Shown one piece after another: positions 35,103 through 44,635 of a stretch of 64,000 nt of DNA; the first letter of the stretch is position 1, and each line of letters opens with the position of its first letter. Where the stretch lies: the NCBI RefSeq assembly GCF_900102315.1, contig NZ_FNBL01000003.1:1-64000 (forward strand), given 5' to 3'. A program made the translations under genes and the position numbers. Under the pieces are notes generated by a model that had not been told where the DNA came from, ran no database searches, and saw only the letters and a program-made list of their open reading frames with translations. This DNA comes from Celeribacter baekdonensis (GTDB lineage: Bacteria; Pseudomonadota; Alphaproteobacteria; Rhodobacterales; Rhodobacteraceae).

Positions 35103-35972
35103 GTGATTTACCAAGTCAAGCATCTTCCCGCTGGCCTTCATTTTCTCGCCACTCCCATCGGGAATGCGCGCGATATCACCCTGCGTGCGCTCGATATTCT
35201 CGCCTCTGCGGATGTTTTGGCCGCCGAAGACACGCGCACTTTGCGCAAATTGATGGAAATCCACGGTGTTCCCCTCAATGGTCGTCATATCTACGCCTAT
35301 CACGATCACAACGGCGCTCAGGCCCGACCTCGGCTGATCTCTTTGATGCAGGAGGGCAAATCCGTGGCCTATGCATCTGAGGCCGGCACACCTTTGGTGG
35401 CCGATCCTGGCTTTGTACTGTGCCGTGAAGCGCTTTCTCACGGCATCCCAGTGACCTCCGCGCCTGGTCCCTCCGCGATGATTGCGGCTCTGACCATTTC
35501 GGGATTGCCCTCTGATCGGTTCCTTTTTGCCGGATTTCCCCCGTCGTCTCGGGGGGCTCGGTTGAAATTCTTTACCTCCTTCGCTCCGGTCCAAGCCACG
35601 CTTGGGTTTTATGAAAGCCCAAAGCGGATTCATAAAACGTTAGGAGAATTGTGTGAGACTTTGGGGGGAAACCGACCGGCGGCCCTGTGTCGCGAGTTGA
35701 CCAAGCGGTTTGAAGAAGTGCGAAAGGGCAGTTTGGCGGAGCTTGAGGAAAGCCTGCGCGACAGTCCGGTGAAAGGCGAAATTGTCCTTTTGGTCGGGCG
35801 CGCGGAGCATGAAGAGATATCCGAGGCCGATCTCGAAGCGGATTTGAGGCGGGCCTTGGAAACAATGTCGGTCAAAGACGCCGCAGCGGAGGTGGCCGAG
35901 AAACACGGATTGAAAAAACGCGATGCCTATCAAATGGCGCTCGCGATCACGGATCAAAATTCGCCGCAGTAG
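35103..35972 (+). CDS. rsmI: 16S rRNA (cytidine-1402 2'-O) methyltransferase
   Basis: A 289-residue SAM-dependent tetrapyrrole-methylase-fold enzyme methylating C1402 of 16S rRNA. Hallmarks are LHFLATPIGNARDIT, the LAAEDTRTLRKL loop, SEAGTPLVADPG, TSAPGPSAMIAAL and GFYESPKRI. The start is GTG 35103; an in-frame ATG lies only far inside. It heads rsmI-yraN-gshB, a usual order here. Confidence 0.95.
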   Translation: MIYQVKHLPAGLHFLATPIGNARDITLRALDILASADVLAAEDTRTLRKLMEIHGVPLNGRHIYAYHDHNGAQARPRLISLMQEGKSVAYASEAGTPLVADPGFVLCREALSHGIPVTSAPGPSAMIAALTISGLPSDRFLFAGFPPSSRGARLKFFTSFAPVQATLGFYESPKRIHKTLGELCETLGGNRPAALCRELTKRFEEVRKGSLAELEESLRDSPVKGEIVLLVGRAEHEEISEADLEADLRRALETMSVKDAAAEVAEKHGLKKRDAYQMALAITDQNSPQ

Positions 35973-35981
35973 GAGAAAAGC

Positions 35982-36377
35982 GTGCCCCTTGATTTTGTCG
36001 GATATGACCCGATTTCTGCCCGCCAAACGCGCGGGCGCATGGCTTATGAATTTGGTCACTCCGCCGAAGCTTGTGTTGCACGCCACTATGAGGCCCAAGG
36101 CCATGACTTGGCACATGCGCGGTGGCGCGGCGCGGGCGGGGAAATTGATTTGATCTTCCGCGACGGCGACGGTTTCATTTTTGTCGAAGTCAAAGCCTCT
36201 AAAACCCTCAGCGCCGCCGCGGCACACCTGCGTCCAAAACAAATCAGTCGCATCTGTGCCAGCGCCGAAGACTACATCGGCCAACAGCCCAAGGGCTTGC
36301 TCACCGATATGCGCATTGATGTGGCTCTGGTCGATGCGTCGGGCCATGTCGAAATTCTCGAAAATGCTTTGATGTAA
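35982..36377 (+). CDS. yraN: YraN family (UPF0102) nuclease-like protein
   Basis: A 131-residue PD-(D/E)xK-fold protein. The family core is RGRMAYEFGHSAEACVARHY followed by GGEIDLIFRDGDGFIFVEVKA with the Asp and E-x-K of the putative active site, and TDMRIDVALVD. Function is unproven (Holliday-junction-like nuclease has been suggested). Start is GTG 35982 with AGGAG six bases upstream. It begins 9 bases after rsmI. Confidence 0.9.
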   Translation: MPLDFVGYDPISARQTRGRMAYEFGHSAEACVARHYEAQGHDLAHARWRGAGGEIDLIFRDGDGFIFVEVKASKTLSAAAAHLRPKQISRICASAEDYIGQQPKGLLTDMRIDVALVDASGHVEILENALM

Positions 36378-36469
36378 AAGGCTCATGTGAATTCCCGCAC
36401 AGGACATTCCCATTGAATGCGCGGCAGGGCTGGTCCATCTAAGAGAAAACCATTCTCGGGAGACAAGCC

Positions 36470-37423
36470 TTGCCCACACCGAAATCGTTAAAAGTCGCCA
36501 TTCAGATGGACCCGATCGGTCCGGTCAATATCAACGCCGACAGCACGTTCCGCATCATGGAAGAGGCGCAAAAGCGCGGGCATACGTTGTTTTACTACAC
36601 GCCGGACCATCTTGCCTTCCAAGAAGGCCGGATCACCGCGCGGGGCTGGCCGATTGAGGTGCGCCGGGTTGAGGGCGATCACTACACATTGGGCGAGATG
36701 ATGGAGGTCGATCTCTCTGACTATGACGTGGTCTGGCTGCGCCAAGATCCGCCGTTTGATATGGGCTACATCACCACCACCCATTTGCTCGACATGATCA
36801 CGCCGGGCACATTGGTGGTCAACGACCCGTTTTGGGTGCGCAATTACCCGGAAAAACTGCTTGTGCTGAATTTTCCGGACCTGACGCCCCCCACCGCCAT
36901 CGCGCGCGATCTCGGCACCATTCGGGCGTTTAAAGAAAAGCACGGCGATATTATTTTGAAGCCGCTTTATGGCAATGGCGGCGCGGGCGTGTTCCGTCTG
37001 GACCCGAATGACCGCAATCTGTCGTCCCTGCATGAACTCTTCACGGGCATGTCTCGCGAGCCGATGATTGTTCAGAAATTCTTGCCCGATGTATCTAACG
37101 GCGACAAACGGATCATCCTTGTCGATGGCGCACCTGTGGGCGCGATCAACCGCGTGCCGCAAAAGGGCGAAACCCGCTCCAACATGCATGTGGGCGGGCG
37201 CCCCGAAAAGGTCGGACTGACTGAACGTGATCGAGAAATTTGCGCCAAGATTGGCCCACTTTTGAAAGAAAAGGGTCAGGTTTTTGTCGGGATTGACGTG
37301 ATAGGTGATTACCTTACCGAGATCAACGTGACCTCGCCCACCGGCATTCAGGAGCTTGAACGGTTTGATGGCACCAACGCGGCAGAGTTGATTTGGCAGG
37401 CGATTGAGGCCAAGCGCGCATGA
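36470..37423 (+). CDS. gshB: glutathione synthetase
   Basis: A 317-residue ATP-grasp enzyme joining gamma-glutamylcysteine and glycine. Markers: [30 protein letters not shown], the ATP-grasp strand [17 protein letters not shown], and the end segment [18 protein letters not shown]. Start is TTG 36470 with GGGAG at 36458-36462; the first ATG lies inside the conserved QMDPIG and would cut the first strand. Followed by an ATGA-coupled hydrolase. Confidence 0.96.
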   Translation: MPTPKSLKVAIQMDPIGPVNINADSTFRIMEEAQKRGHTLFYYTPDHLAFQEGRITARGWPIEVRRVEGDHYTLGEMMEVDLSDYDVVWLRQDPPFDMGYITTTHLLDMITPGTLVVNDPFWVRNYPEKLLVLNFPDLTPPTAIARDLGTIRAFKEKHGDIILKPLYGNGGAGVFRLDPNDRNLSSLHELFTGMSREPMIVQKFLPDVSNGDKRIILVDGAPVGAINRVPQKGETRSNMHVGGRPEKVGLTERDREICAKIGPLLKEKGQVFVGIDVIGDYLTEINVTSPTGIQELERFDGTNAAELIWQAIEAKRA

Positions 37424-38322
37424 GCTACCGGATGCGGTTCCTTGCCAATGCATTGAGCCCCATCGTGCGCGCCGCCTTTACCCATGCGCAAAACCCGGTG
37501 CCCCTGCGCGAGGGCGTGGATTGGGCGGCGCGGCTCTCCGTGCCTGTGACGCTCTCAACGCAGGTGCGCCATGATGCGCTGGGATTTCCGGGTCTGTGGA
37601 TACGCCCGCCTGACGTCGAGGAGGGTCGTGTGATCCTGTTTTTCCACGGCGGCGGCTATGTTGCCGGAAGCCCGCAGACCCATAAACGCTTGGCGTCGCG
37701 CCTGGCACAATTGGCGCGCCGGTCCGTGTTTCTTCCGGCCTATCGTTTGGCCCCGGAACACCCTCTGCCAGCGGCGTTTGAGGATGCCTGTCTGGTCTGG
37801 GACGCGCTTTTGGCGTCGGGCTATGCCCCCCAAGACATCAGCCTCGGCGGTGACAGCGCGGGGGGCGGTTTGGCGCTCTCGCTCTTGTCCGAGCTGTGCA
37901 AACGCGGCACCCCGCCGGCTTGCGCTTTCGCATGGTCGCCCTTCACCGACCTGACTCTTTCAAGCCCGTCTTTTGTCTCAAATGCCAAACGCGACTATTT
38001 TTTTCCGGTCGAACGCGCCCGTGATCTCACCAAAATGATCTTGGGCGGCACGGACCCAAATCAGCCGCAGGTTTCGCCCCTGTTTGCCACGTTCCCGGAT
38101 GGTCCGCCGGTGTTGCTTCAGGCGTCTGAATGCGAAATCCTGCGCGATGATGCGGTGCGCATGGCGGATCATTTGTGCCGACAAGGCGTGGAGGCGACCC
38201 TTAGCCTGACCCGTGGTGCGCCGCATGTCTGGCACATGTTTGACGGGTTTTTCCCGGAGGCGCGACAGGCGATTTCGGAGACCGCAGAATTCATCATCGC
38301 CCATGATCCGCAGCTTACATGA
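37420..38322 (+). CDS. alpha/beta hydrolase (hormone-sensitive-lipase family)
   Basis: A 300-residue esterase. The oxyanion motif is FFHGGGY, the nucleophile elbow GDSAGGG, and the acid and base follow in [11 protein letters not shown] and GAPHVWHMF. This is the family IV pattern of carboxylesterases; the natural substrate is unknown. Start overlaps the gshB stop (ATGA), so the two are co-translated, though a metabolic link to glutathione is not evident. Confidence 0.88.
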   Translation: MSYRMRFLANALSPIVRAAFTHAQNPVPLREGVDWAARLSVPVTLSTQVRHDALGFPGLWIRPPDVEEGRVILFFHGGGYVAGSPQTHKRLASRLAQLARRSVFLPAYRLAPEHPLPAAFEDACLVWDALLASGYAPQDISLGGDSAGGGLALSLLSELCKRGTPPACAFAWSPFTDLTLSSPSFVSNAKRDYFFPVERARDLTKMILGGTDPNQPQVSPLFATFPDGPPVLLQASECEILRDDAVRMADHLCRQGVEATLSLTRGAPHVWHMFDGFFPEARQAISETAEFIIAHDPQLT

Positions 38323-38329
38323 TCCGCCG

Positions 38330-39841
38330 CTAATTGAGCGTGTTTGACACCACCCGATAGCTCAGCGCCTCGGCCACATGTGGGCGGCGCACGTTTGTTT
38401 CGCCGGCAAGATCGGCAATGGTACGCGCGACCCGCATCACCCGGTGATAGCCGCGCGCGGTCAGGCCCAGTTTTTCAGCTGCCATGGTCAACAGCGCCCG
38501 ACCTTCTGCATCGGGCGTGGCCGCCTCCTCCAACATTTGCCCTTCGATTTCTGCGTTGGTGCGCAGGCCCGTGCCCTCAAGTCGCACAGTTTGCAGTCTG
38601 CGCGCTTCGGCTACGCGCGCCGCAATCACGACGGAGCTGTCGCCCGACGGCGGCAGGTCGAGGTCCATGAATTGCACCGGAGGCACTTCGAGGCGCAGAT
38701 CAAACCGATCCATCAAGGGCCCGGAGATGCGCCCCAAATAATCTTCGCCACATAAAGGCACCTTGGCGCAGGCGCGGGCCGGGTCGGGCAGATAGCCGCA
38801 TTTGCACGGGTTCGCCGCCGCCACCAACATGAACCTTGCCGGATAGCGCATATGGGCATTGGCGCGTGCCACCATGACCTCGCCGCTTTCGACCGGCTGG
38901 CGCAGGGTTTCCAAGACGGGGCGCGGAAACTCGGGCAATTCGTCCAAAAACAAAACCCCGTTATGCGCCAGGGAAATCTCGCCCGGCTGCGCGCCGCGGC
39001 CACCGCCGACGATGGCCGCCATGGAGGCGGTATGATGTGGTTCGCGAAACGGTCTGGCGCGGGAAATTCCGCCTTCGGACAAGAGACCCGCGAGCGAATG
39101 AATGATTGAGGTTTCAAGCGCTTCTTGCGCCGACAAGGGCGGTAAAATTGACGGCAAGCGCGCCGCCAACATGGATTTTCCCGACCCTGGTGTGCCGACC
39201 AAGAACAGATGATGCGCGCCTGCGGCGGCGATTTCCATCGCGCGTTTGGCCTTTTCCTGCCCTTTCACGTCGCGCATGTCTTTGCGATGCTCGGGCAGGG
39301 ACACTTCGCCCGGCTCGGCGGCATGAAGCGGGCGATCCCCGGTGAAATGGCGCAGCAATTGCGCCAGCGTTTTGGCACCATAAACCGGCGTTGCGCCAAC
39401 CCAAGCGGCCTCGGCGCTGCACCCTTCGGGACAGGCCAAAACACAGTCCAACTCGGCGGCTTTCAACGCGGCGGGCAGCGCGCCATTGACCGCCACAAGC
39501 GACCCATCAAGGGCCAATTCGCCCAGCGAGAGGGTTTTCTCGGCCTGCTCTTCAGGGATCAATCCGGTGGCGGCGAGGATGGCCAAGGCGATGGGCAGAT
39601 CGAAATGTGAACCTGCTTTCGGCAGATCAGCAGGGGACAGGTTGATGACCAGTTTTTTTGAGGGCAGCGCGATTTGCATTGACGCCAAAGCCGCCCGCAC
39701 CCGCTCGCGGGCCTCTGAGACGGCTTTGTCCGGCAGGCCGACGATGGTGAAACTGGGCAGACCGGGTGCTATGGCGCATTGAACCTCGACCCGACGGGCC
39801 TCGACGCCTTCGAATGCGACGCTAAAGGTCCGTGCGACCAT
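38330..39841 (-). CDS. comM: YifB/ComM family AAA+ ATPase (Mg-chelatase-like)
   Basis: A 503-residue hexameric helicase-like ATPase that extends branch migration during natural transformation. The N-terminal Lon-protease-like domain begins ARTFSVAFEGVEARRVEVQ; Walker A is GTPGSGKSMLAAR; Walker B LFLDELPEF; a C-terminal Mg_chelatase_C domain carries RGYHRVMRVARTIADL. Zinc-type cysteines occur in NPCKCGYLPD. ATG 39841 follows GGGAG. Upstream is an elaborate hairpin. Confidence 0.92.
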   Translation of the reverse strand: MVARTFSVAFEGVEARRVEVQCAIAPGLPSFTIVGLPDKAVSEARERVRAALASMQIALPSKKLVINLSPADLPKAGSHFDLPIALAILAATGLIPEEQAEKTLSLGELALDGSLVAVNGALPAALKAAELDCVLACPEGCSAEAAWVGATPVYGAKTLAQLLRHFTGDRPLHAAEPGEVSLPEHRKDMRDVKGQEKAKRAMEIAAAGAHHLFLVGTPGSGKSMLAARLPSILPPLSAQEALETSIIHSLAGLLSEGGISRARPFREPHHTASMAAIVGGGRGAQPGEISLAHNGVLFLDELPEFPRPVLETLRQPVESGEVMVARANAHMRYPARFMLVAAANPCKCGYLPDPARACAKVPLCGEDYLGRISGPLMDRFDLRLEVPPVQFMDLDLPPSGDSSVVIAARVAEARRLQTVRLEGTGLRTNAEIEGQMLEEAATPDAEGRALLTMAAEKLGLTARGYHRVMRVARTIADLAGETNVRRPHVAEALSYRVVSNTLN

Positions 39842-39862
39842 GATGTCTTCTCCCGCGCGAAA

Positions 39863-39920
39863 CGCATTAACCAATCTTAACCAGTGCTACGATGCACATG
39901 GTTAGCAAAGGGTTAATGCG
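39863..39920. promoter_or_regulatory. nested inverted repeat upstream of comM
   Basis: Outer arms CGCATTAACC (39863-39872) and GGTTAATGCG (39911-39920) are perfect complements. Inside, AACCAGTGC (39879-39887) pairs with GCAC-A-TGGTT (39894-39903). The left half also reads TTAACCAATCTTAACC, two CtrA-like half-sites with 6 instead of 7 bases between them. It lies 22 bases before the comM start and just after the GST gene end. It may be both terminator and operator. Confidence 0.4.
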
Positions 39921-39939
39921 TGCCGGGTTTTTGCGGGAA

Positions 39940-40626
39940 TTATGGCGCAACCGGCCAGTCGGTTTTGGGCAGATCGAGCGCATAGGGCATCGGATCATAG
40001 CTGAGTTTGATCCCCTCTGCGCGCCAGGCTTTGAACGCCGGATCGTTCAGATGCGCCGCAACATAGGCTGTGAGGCGTTCAGACACCGGGAGATCATAGC
40101 CAGCGATCCGTGCCGCAACCGGGGCGTAAAACGCATCGGCGGCAGAGTAGGCACCAAACAACCAAGGGCCTGCGTCGGAGAAATGCGCAAAGGCATGACC
40201 CAGCATGGTTTCAAGGCGGTCCAGGTCGGTCTGAACCGCATCCGAGACAACAAATCCTTGATATTGATGGAAAAGCTGCATCGAACAGGCGGAGCGCAGG
40301 GCGGTAAACCCGGCATGCATTTCAGCCACAAGCCAGCGGGCGAATACGCGAGCCTCAGGATCGGCGGGCCAAATTCCCGCCTCGGGATGACGCTCTGCCA
40401 AGGTTTCGGCCAAAGCGATGCTTTCGCCGATCACCCAACCTTCGGGTGTGCGCGCAGTGGGCACAAAGCGGGCAGGGGCGAGGGGGGCAAGGTCCTGTTG
40501 CATCGTGCCAGTGTAAAGGCCGATCATGTGTTCGCGAAACGGGATGTCGAATTTCTCAAACAAAAGCCAGCCGCGCAGCGACCAGCTTGAAAACCCTTTA
40601 TCACCAATGAACAGATCGTAAGACAT
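39940..40626 (-). CDS. glutathione S-transferase family protein
   Basis: A 228-residue protein with an N-terminal thioredoxin-like domain (DLFIGDKGFSSWSLRGWLL; serines in the catalytic position) and a helical C-terminal domain. GESIALAETLAERHP is the glutathione-contact ES motif. ATG 40626 has AAGGAG upstream. Substrate unknown. The 3' end runs to the hairpin near comM. Confidence 0.88.
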   Translation of the reverse strand: MSYDLFIGDKGFSSWSLRGWLLFEKFDIPFREHMIGLYTGTMQQDLAPLAPARFVPTARTPEGWVIGESIALAETLAERHPEAGIWPADPEARVFARWLVAEMHAGFTALRSACSMQLFHQYQGFVVSDAVQTDLDRLETMLGHAFAHFSDAGPWLFGAYSAADAFYAPVAARIAGYDLPVSERLTAYVAAHLNDPAFKAWRAEGIKLSYDPMPYALDLPKTDWPVAP

Positions 40627-40705
40627 ATGAAACTCCTTGTGTGTCAGCACCTATCTTAGATAGGCTTTATGCATCACGAAAAGAGATATTTTTTCATAGT
40701 TTGTA

Positions 40706-41275
40706 TTAGTATTTGTGATTTATGAGCGTGCAGTTCCACGCCTTCTCCAGACCCTCAGGACAGTCGATCACCGTACAAGACAGCGGATCAATTTGATGTC
40801 CCAGCGCCTCATAGGCCGTACATCCGAGCGCCTTTTGCAACAGCGCCAAAATGACTCCCATATGCGCGACCACAATGGTTTCGCCTTGCAAGGCCGCGAC
40901 ACCCGCATGAACACGGGCGGAAAACCTGTTCCAACTTTCACCACCGGGCGGGGCGATGTCGCCGGGGGTTTCAAACACCCGGCGGGCGAGATCCGTGTCG
41001 CGCTGTTGAATCTCGGCCCAAGACAGATTTTCCCAATCGCCAAAATGGGTTTCACGCAGGCGCGGATCATGGGGCAGGCGCGGGCGCGGACCCTGAATGG
41101 CGCTTCCTGTGTGAACCGCGCGGCTGAGATCGGAGGAGATCAAGGGCACACGAGGCAGCGCCGATTCAAGCCGTGCAATCGCCGCCCTGTCCGATAGGTC
41201 CGCCGGAAGATCGGTCCAGCCGACAAAGCTTTTGGCATGGGTTGGGCCATGGCGGATCAACCATAATGTGCTCAT
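40706..41275 (-). CDS. cobC: histidine phosphatase, probably alpha-ribazole phosphatase
   Basis: A 189-residue phosphoglycerate-mutase-fold phosphatase: catalytic His9 in LIRHGPTH, Arg of SSDLSRAVHTG, RETHFGDWENLSW, and the second His in VVAHMGV. The family is broad, but the ATGA overlap with cobU and the sequence point to removal of the 5' phosphate from alpha-ribazole in cobalamin assembly. Ecm in this window needs that cofactor. Confidence 0.75.
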   Translation of the reverse strand: MSTLWLIRHGPTHAKSFVGWTDLPADLSDRAAIARLESALPRVPLISSDLSRAVHTGSAIQGPRPRLPHDPRLRETHFGDWENLSWAEIQQRDTDLARRVFETPGDIAPPGGESWNRFSARVHAGVAALQGETIVVAHMGVILALLQKALGCTAYEALGHQIDPLSCTVIDCPEGLEKAWNCTLINHKY

Positions 41276-41805
41276 GTCAACGCCTCCGGCCTCTCACCTT
41301 TGAGCATAAAGGGCAGCCCGGCCATCACGCCCACAACCGTCCCGGCCTCTGCGGCCAACCGCCGATTGAGCCGCCCTTGTTCCACCCGAAACCGACGCGC
41401 GAGAGCGTTTTCGGGGACGATGCCCTGACCGACCTCGTTGCTGACAATGACCACCTGTGCCGGACAGGTTTTGAGCGCGGTCAAGAGCGTGGCCGTCTCC
41501 CGATCTATGTCGTGATCGGCCAGAATATGGTTGGTGAGCCAAAGCGTGGCGCAATCAAACAAGAGTATTTGATGTGCCTTTGCCGCTAAAATCACCTGAT
41601 CCGCACGAAAAGGTTCCTCGATTGTGCGCCAATTTGGCCCTCTGTTTGTGCGGTGTTGCTCAACCTTTGTGCGCATTTCATCGTCATAGACCTGCGAAGA
41701 GGCCAGGTAAACGCGATCTAACCCACTGTGAAAACACAATTTTTCAGCAATGTCAGACTTGCCGGACGAAGCGCCGCCGAGAACGAGCGTAAAGGGACTG
41801 CACAT
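41272..41805 (-). CDS. cobU: adenosylcobinamide kinase / guanylyltransferase
   Basis: A 177-residue bifunctional enzyme of the nucleotide loop of cobalamin. Walker A is LGGASSGKSDIAE, RTIEEP and LLFDCATLWLTN follow, and VSNEVGQGIVPEN is the hallmark C-terminal motif. ATG 41805 gives the usual short N-terminus MCSPFTLVLGG; an ATG seven codons upstream is possible. It is divergent from rpoH2, with only 124 bases between. Confidence 0.92.
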   Translation of the reverse strand: MCSPFTLVLGGASSGKSDIAEKLCFHSGLDRVYLASSQVYDDEMRTKVEQHRTNRGPNWRTIEEPFRADQVILAAKAHQILLFDCATLWLTNHILADHDIDRETATLLTALKTCPAQVVIVSNEVGQGIVPENALARRFRVEQGRLNRRLAAEAGTVVGVMAGLPFMLKGERPEALT

Positions 41806-41822
41806 GTTCGTGAAACTCAAAG

Positions 41823-41851
41823 TCATCCAATTGGGGTACTGTGTTCGTAAC
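41823..41851 (+). promoter_or_regulatory. possible extracytoplasmic-sigma promoter of rpoH2
   Basis: TCATCC, 17 bases, CGTAAC recalls the TGATCC / TAAGTA-like sigmaE promoter known for rpoHII in Rhodobacter. Two mismatches make this tentative. It lies 79 bases before the start codon. Confidence 0.25.
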
Positions 41852-41929
41852 AGGAGAAACCACCGCTCGCAAATGCCCAACGCATATAACGCACATGGAG
41901 GCAGAGCGGCCAAACCTCGGGAGGGTCTT

Positions 41930-42811
41930 ATGGCACTCGATATGACTGTATCAGACAACGCATTGCCACGTCGGGCAATGAAAGCGGAAATGCTTGATCT
42001 TGAAACAGAACAGGCATTGGCACGCGCGTGGCGCGATCATGGCGATGAGGCGGCTTTGCACCGTTTGATCACCGCCTATATGCGTTTGGCGATTTCGATG
42101 GCGGCCAAGTTCAAACGTTACGGTGCGCCGATGAACGATCTTATCCAAGAGGCCGGATTGGGCCTGATGAAAGCGGCGGAGAAATTCGACCCGGACCGCG
42201 GCGTGCGGTTTTCGACCTATGCGGCGTGGTGGATCAAGGCCTCGGTGCAAGACTATGTGATGCGCAATTGGTCCTTGGTGCGCACTGGGTCAACCTCTGC
42301 ACAAAAGTCGTTGTTTTTCAACATGCGCCGGGTTCAGGCGCGGTTGGAACGCGAGGCCTCGACACAGGGCGAGCGGCTTGATCATGCGCAATTGTTACAG
42401 ATGATCGCAATGGATTTGGGCGTGCCCCTGCGCGATGTGGAGATGATGGACGGGCGGCTGTCCGGCTCTGACTTTTCGCTCAACGCGCAACAATCGGGTG
42501 ATGAGGATGGTCGCGAATGGATCGACCTTTTGGCCGATGAGGGCGACACCGCCGCCGAAATGGTGGGGGAAGAGCATGATCAAAAGCAACTGAAAACATG
42601 GCTCAAAGAGTCCATGAGCGAACTCAGCGACCGCGAGCAATTCATTTTGCGCGCGCGTAAGCTTTCGGATGAGCCGCGCACGCTTGAAAGCCTTGGGGAC
42701 GAGTTGTCTTTGTCAAAAGAACGCGTCCGGCAATTGGAGGCCGGGGCTTTGGTCAAAATGCGCAAATCCTTGGAACGTCACGGTGAAGCACTTTCGCTGT
42801 TGCTGAACTGA
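41930..42811 (+). CDS. rpoH2: RNA polymerase sigma-32-type factor RpoH2
   Basis: A 293-residue heat-shock/oxidative-stress sigma factor. Region 2 has NDLIQEAGLGLMKAAEKFDPDRGVRFSTYAAWWIKASVQDYVMRNWSLV in pieces typical of sigma32 (RpoH box region includes the QKSLFFNMRR segment), region 4 has TLESLGDELSLSKERVRQLE. Compared with RpoH1 the N-terminus and DFSLNAQQSGDEDG match the RpoHII type. GGGAGG lies 5-6 bases before ATG. Confidence 0.9.
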   Translation: MALDMTVSDNALPRRAMKAEMLDLETEQALARAWRDHGDEAALHRLITAYMRLAISMAAKFKRYGAPMNDLIQEAGLGLMKAAEKFDPDRGVRFSTYAAWWIKASVQDYVMRNWSLVRTGSTSAQKSLFFNMRRVQARLEREASTQGERLDHAQLLQMIAMDLGVPLRDVEMMDGRLSGSDFSLNAQQSGDEDGREWIDLLADEGDTAAEMVGEEHDQKQLKTWLKESMSELSDREQFILRARKLSDEPRTLESLGDELSLSKERVRQLEAGALVKMRKSLERHGEALSLLLN

Positions 42812-42933
42812 GGGTTTGAGTTAGGCTTGAGTTTGTCAAACACGCGCCCTACACCTTTGCCCACCGGAGCACCTTGGGACAGCGCCTTAAACACAGGGCG
42901 GTCTCATGGCAAATCGGGGCAAAGGGGCGTGAG

Positions 42934-44145
42934 ATGTTGAACGGAAAGACCATTCTTTTGATCATCGGCGGCGGGATTGCGGCGTTCAAGTCGCTCGATC
43001 TGATCCGCCGCCTGCGCGAAGAGGGCGTGCGTGTCGTGCCGGTTCTGACCAAAGCGGCGGAAGAATTCGTGACACCTCTCTCGGTCTCTGCCCTTGCCGC
43101 CGAAAAAGTATATCGCGACCTGTTTGACCTGACCGATGAGGCCGAAATGGGTCATATCGAACTGTCCCGCGCCGCCGATTTGGTTGTCGTGTCTCCTGCC
43201 ACGGCTGACCTTTTGGGCAAGATGGCCAATGGGTTGGCCAATGATCTGGCCTCGACGCTGTTGATGGCGACGGACAAACGCGTGCTCGTCGCCCCGGCGA
43301 TGAATGTCCGCATGTGGGAGCACCCCGCGACCCAGCGCAATGTGACAACGCTCCAATCCGATGGTGTGCTGTTTGTTGGTCCTGAAGAGGGCACAATGGC
43401 CTGTGGCGAATTTGGCCCCGGACGGCTTTCTGAGACCCCTGACATCATCGGCGCGATCCGCGCGGCGCTCACCGAAGGGCCTTTGCTTGGCAAACATGTC
43501 CTTGTCACCTCTGGCCCGACCCATGAACCGATCGACCCGGTGCGTTACATCGCCAACCGCTCCTCTGGCGCGCAGGGCACGGCCATCGCCGTCGCGCTGC
43601 GCGATCTTGGCGCACGGGTGAGTTTCGTCACCGGCCCCGCCGATGTGCCGCCGCCGCAGGGCGTACACGTGATCCGGGTTGAAACCGCGCGCGAGATGAA
43701 AGCCGCTGTCGAGGCGGCTTTGCCCGCCGATGCCGCCGTCTTTGCCGCCGCAGTGGCGGATTGGCGCGTAAGCTCGGAGAGCGGGTCCAAGATTAAAAAG
43801 GAAAAAGGCACATTGCCCAGTCTGAGTTTTACGGAGAATCCTGACATCCTTGCGACGGTCAGCCAGATGAGCACGGGGCGTCCCCGCCTTGTCATCGGCT
43901 TTGCCGCCGAAACCGACGACGTTGTCGCCCATGCCACGGCCAAACGTTTGCGCAAAGGCTGCGACTGGATTGTGGCCAATGACGTCTCCCCCGCCACGGG
44001 CATCATGGGTGGCACAGAGAACGCGGTTGTGTTGATTTCGGATGCGGGCGCGGATGCGTGGCCCCGGATGAGCAAGGCGGAGGTTGCCCGGCAGTTGGCC
44101 CATAGAATAGCCGACCGTTTGAGCACGGCCTTTGCCGTGGAATGA
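42934..44145 (+). CDS. coaBC: phosphopantothenoylcysteine decarboxylase / synthase
   Basis: A 403-residue bifunctional coenzyme A enzyme. CoaC half (1-190): flavin-binding [16 protein letters not shown], active His in [20 protein letters not shown], and the substrate-lid [10 protein letters not shown]. CoaB half: [29 protein letters not shown], and the lysine segment [13 protein letters not shown] 42934 is taken from the conserved start. Its TGA stop is the first codon of a repeat that reaches the dut start. panB and panC, earlier steps of the same pathway, are also in the window. Confidence 0.96.
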   Translation: MLNGKTILLIIGGGIAAFKSLDLIRRLREEGVRVVPVLTKAAEEFVTPLSVSALAAEKVYRDLFDLTDEAEMGHIELSRAADLVVVSPATADLLGKMANGLANDLASTLLMATDKRVLVAPAMNVRMWEHPATQRNVTTLQSDGVLFVGPEEGTMACGEFGPGRLSETPDIIGAIRAALTEGPLLGKHVLVTSGPTHEPIDPVRYIANRSSGAQGTAIAVALRDLGARVSFVTGPADVPPPQGVHVIRVETAREMKAAVEAALPADAAVFAAAVADWRVSSESGSKIKKEKGTLPSLSFTENPDILATVSQMSTGRPRLVIGFAAETDDVVAHATAKRLRKGCDWIVANDVSPATGIMGGTENAVVLISDAGADAWPRMSKAEVARQLAHRIADRLSTAFAVE

Positions 44146-44167
44146 GTATTTGGACAACGATGAAAAC
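44143..44167 (+). repeat. TGAGTATTTGG repeat, copy B
   Basis: TGAGTATTTGG, six bases, ATGAAAAC. It starts as the coaBC stop codon and ends on the base before the dut ATG, so it forms the whole intergenic junction. No Shine-Dalgarno sequence is visible within it. Confidence 0.6.
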
Positions 44168-44635
44168 ATGACAGTTGATATTAAAATTCAATGGCTTGAA
44201 GGCGCTGATCCGGCGATCAAACTGCCGTCTTACGAAACCGAACATGCCGCCGGAGCCGATGTGCGGGCGAATTTTCCGCCGGAGGCACGAGAGGCTGGAT
44301 TGGTTTTGGACCCCGGCGCGCGCGCCCTGATCCCGACCGGATTTGCGATGGAAATCCCGCCCGGATTTGAGGTTCAGGTCCGGCCCCGTTCGGGGCTTGC
44401 GCTCAAACATGGGATTTCCATGGTCAACACGCCGGGCACCATCGATGCCGATTATCGCGGTCCCATTGGCATTTTGTTGATCAATCACGGCACGGAACCG
44501 TTCCACGTCCAACATGGCGAGCGCATCGGCCAGATGGTCGTCGCGCCTGTGGTGCAGGGGGGCTATTTGGTCGTTGACGCCTTGGGCGACACAGTGCGTG
44601 GCGCGGGCGGATTTGGCTCGACGGGTCGTAAATAA
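44168..44635 (+). CDS. dut: dUTP diphosphatase
   Basis: A 155-residue trimeric dUTPase hydrolysing dUTP to dUMP. The five family motifs can be followed: [43 protein letters not shown] and the C-terminal P-loop-like [15 protein letters not shown] 44168 is chosen because the preceding bases belong to a repeat; an in-frame ATG 12 codons upstream would overlap coaBC. The stop and the next start overlap by one base (TAATG). Confidence 0.95.
   Translation: MTVDIKIQWLEGADPAIKLPSYETEHAAGADVRANFPPEAREAGLVLDPGARALIPTGFAMEIPPGFEVQVRPRSGLALKHGISMVNTPGTIDADYRGPIGILLINHGTEPFHVQHGERIGQMVVAPVVQGGYLVVDALGDTVRGAGGFGSTGRK

Noticed and set aside
42904-44169. Open frame of 421 codons on the minus strand opposite coaBC.
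   Set aside because: Shadow of a complete coaBC; sequence is Arg/His-rich and without known motif.
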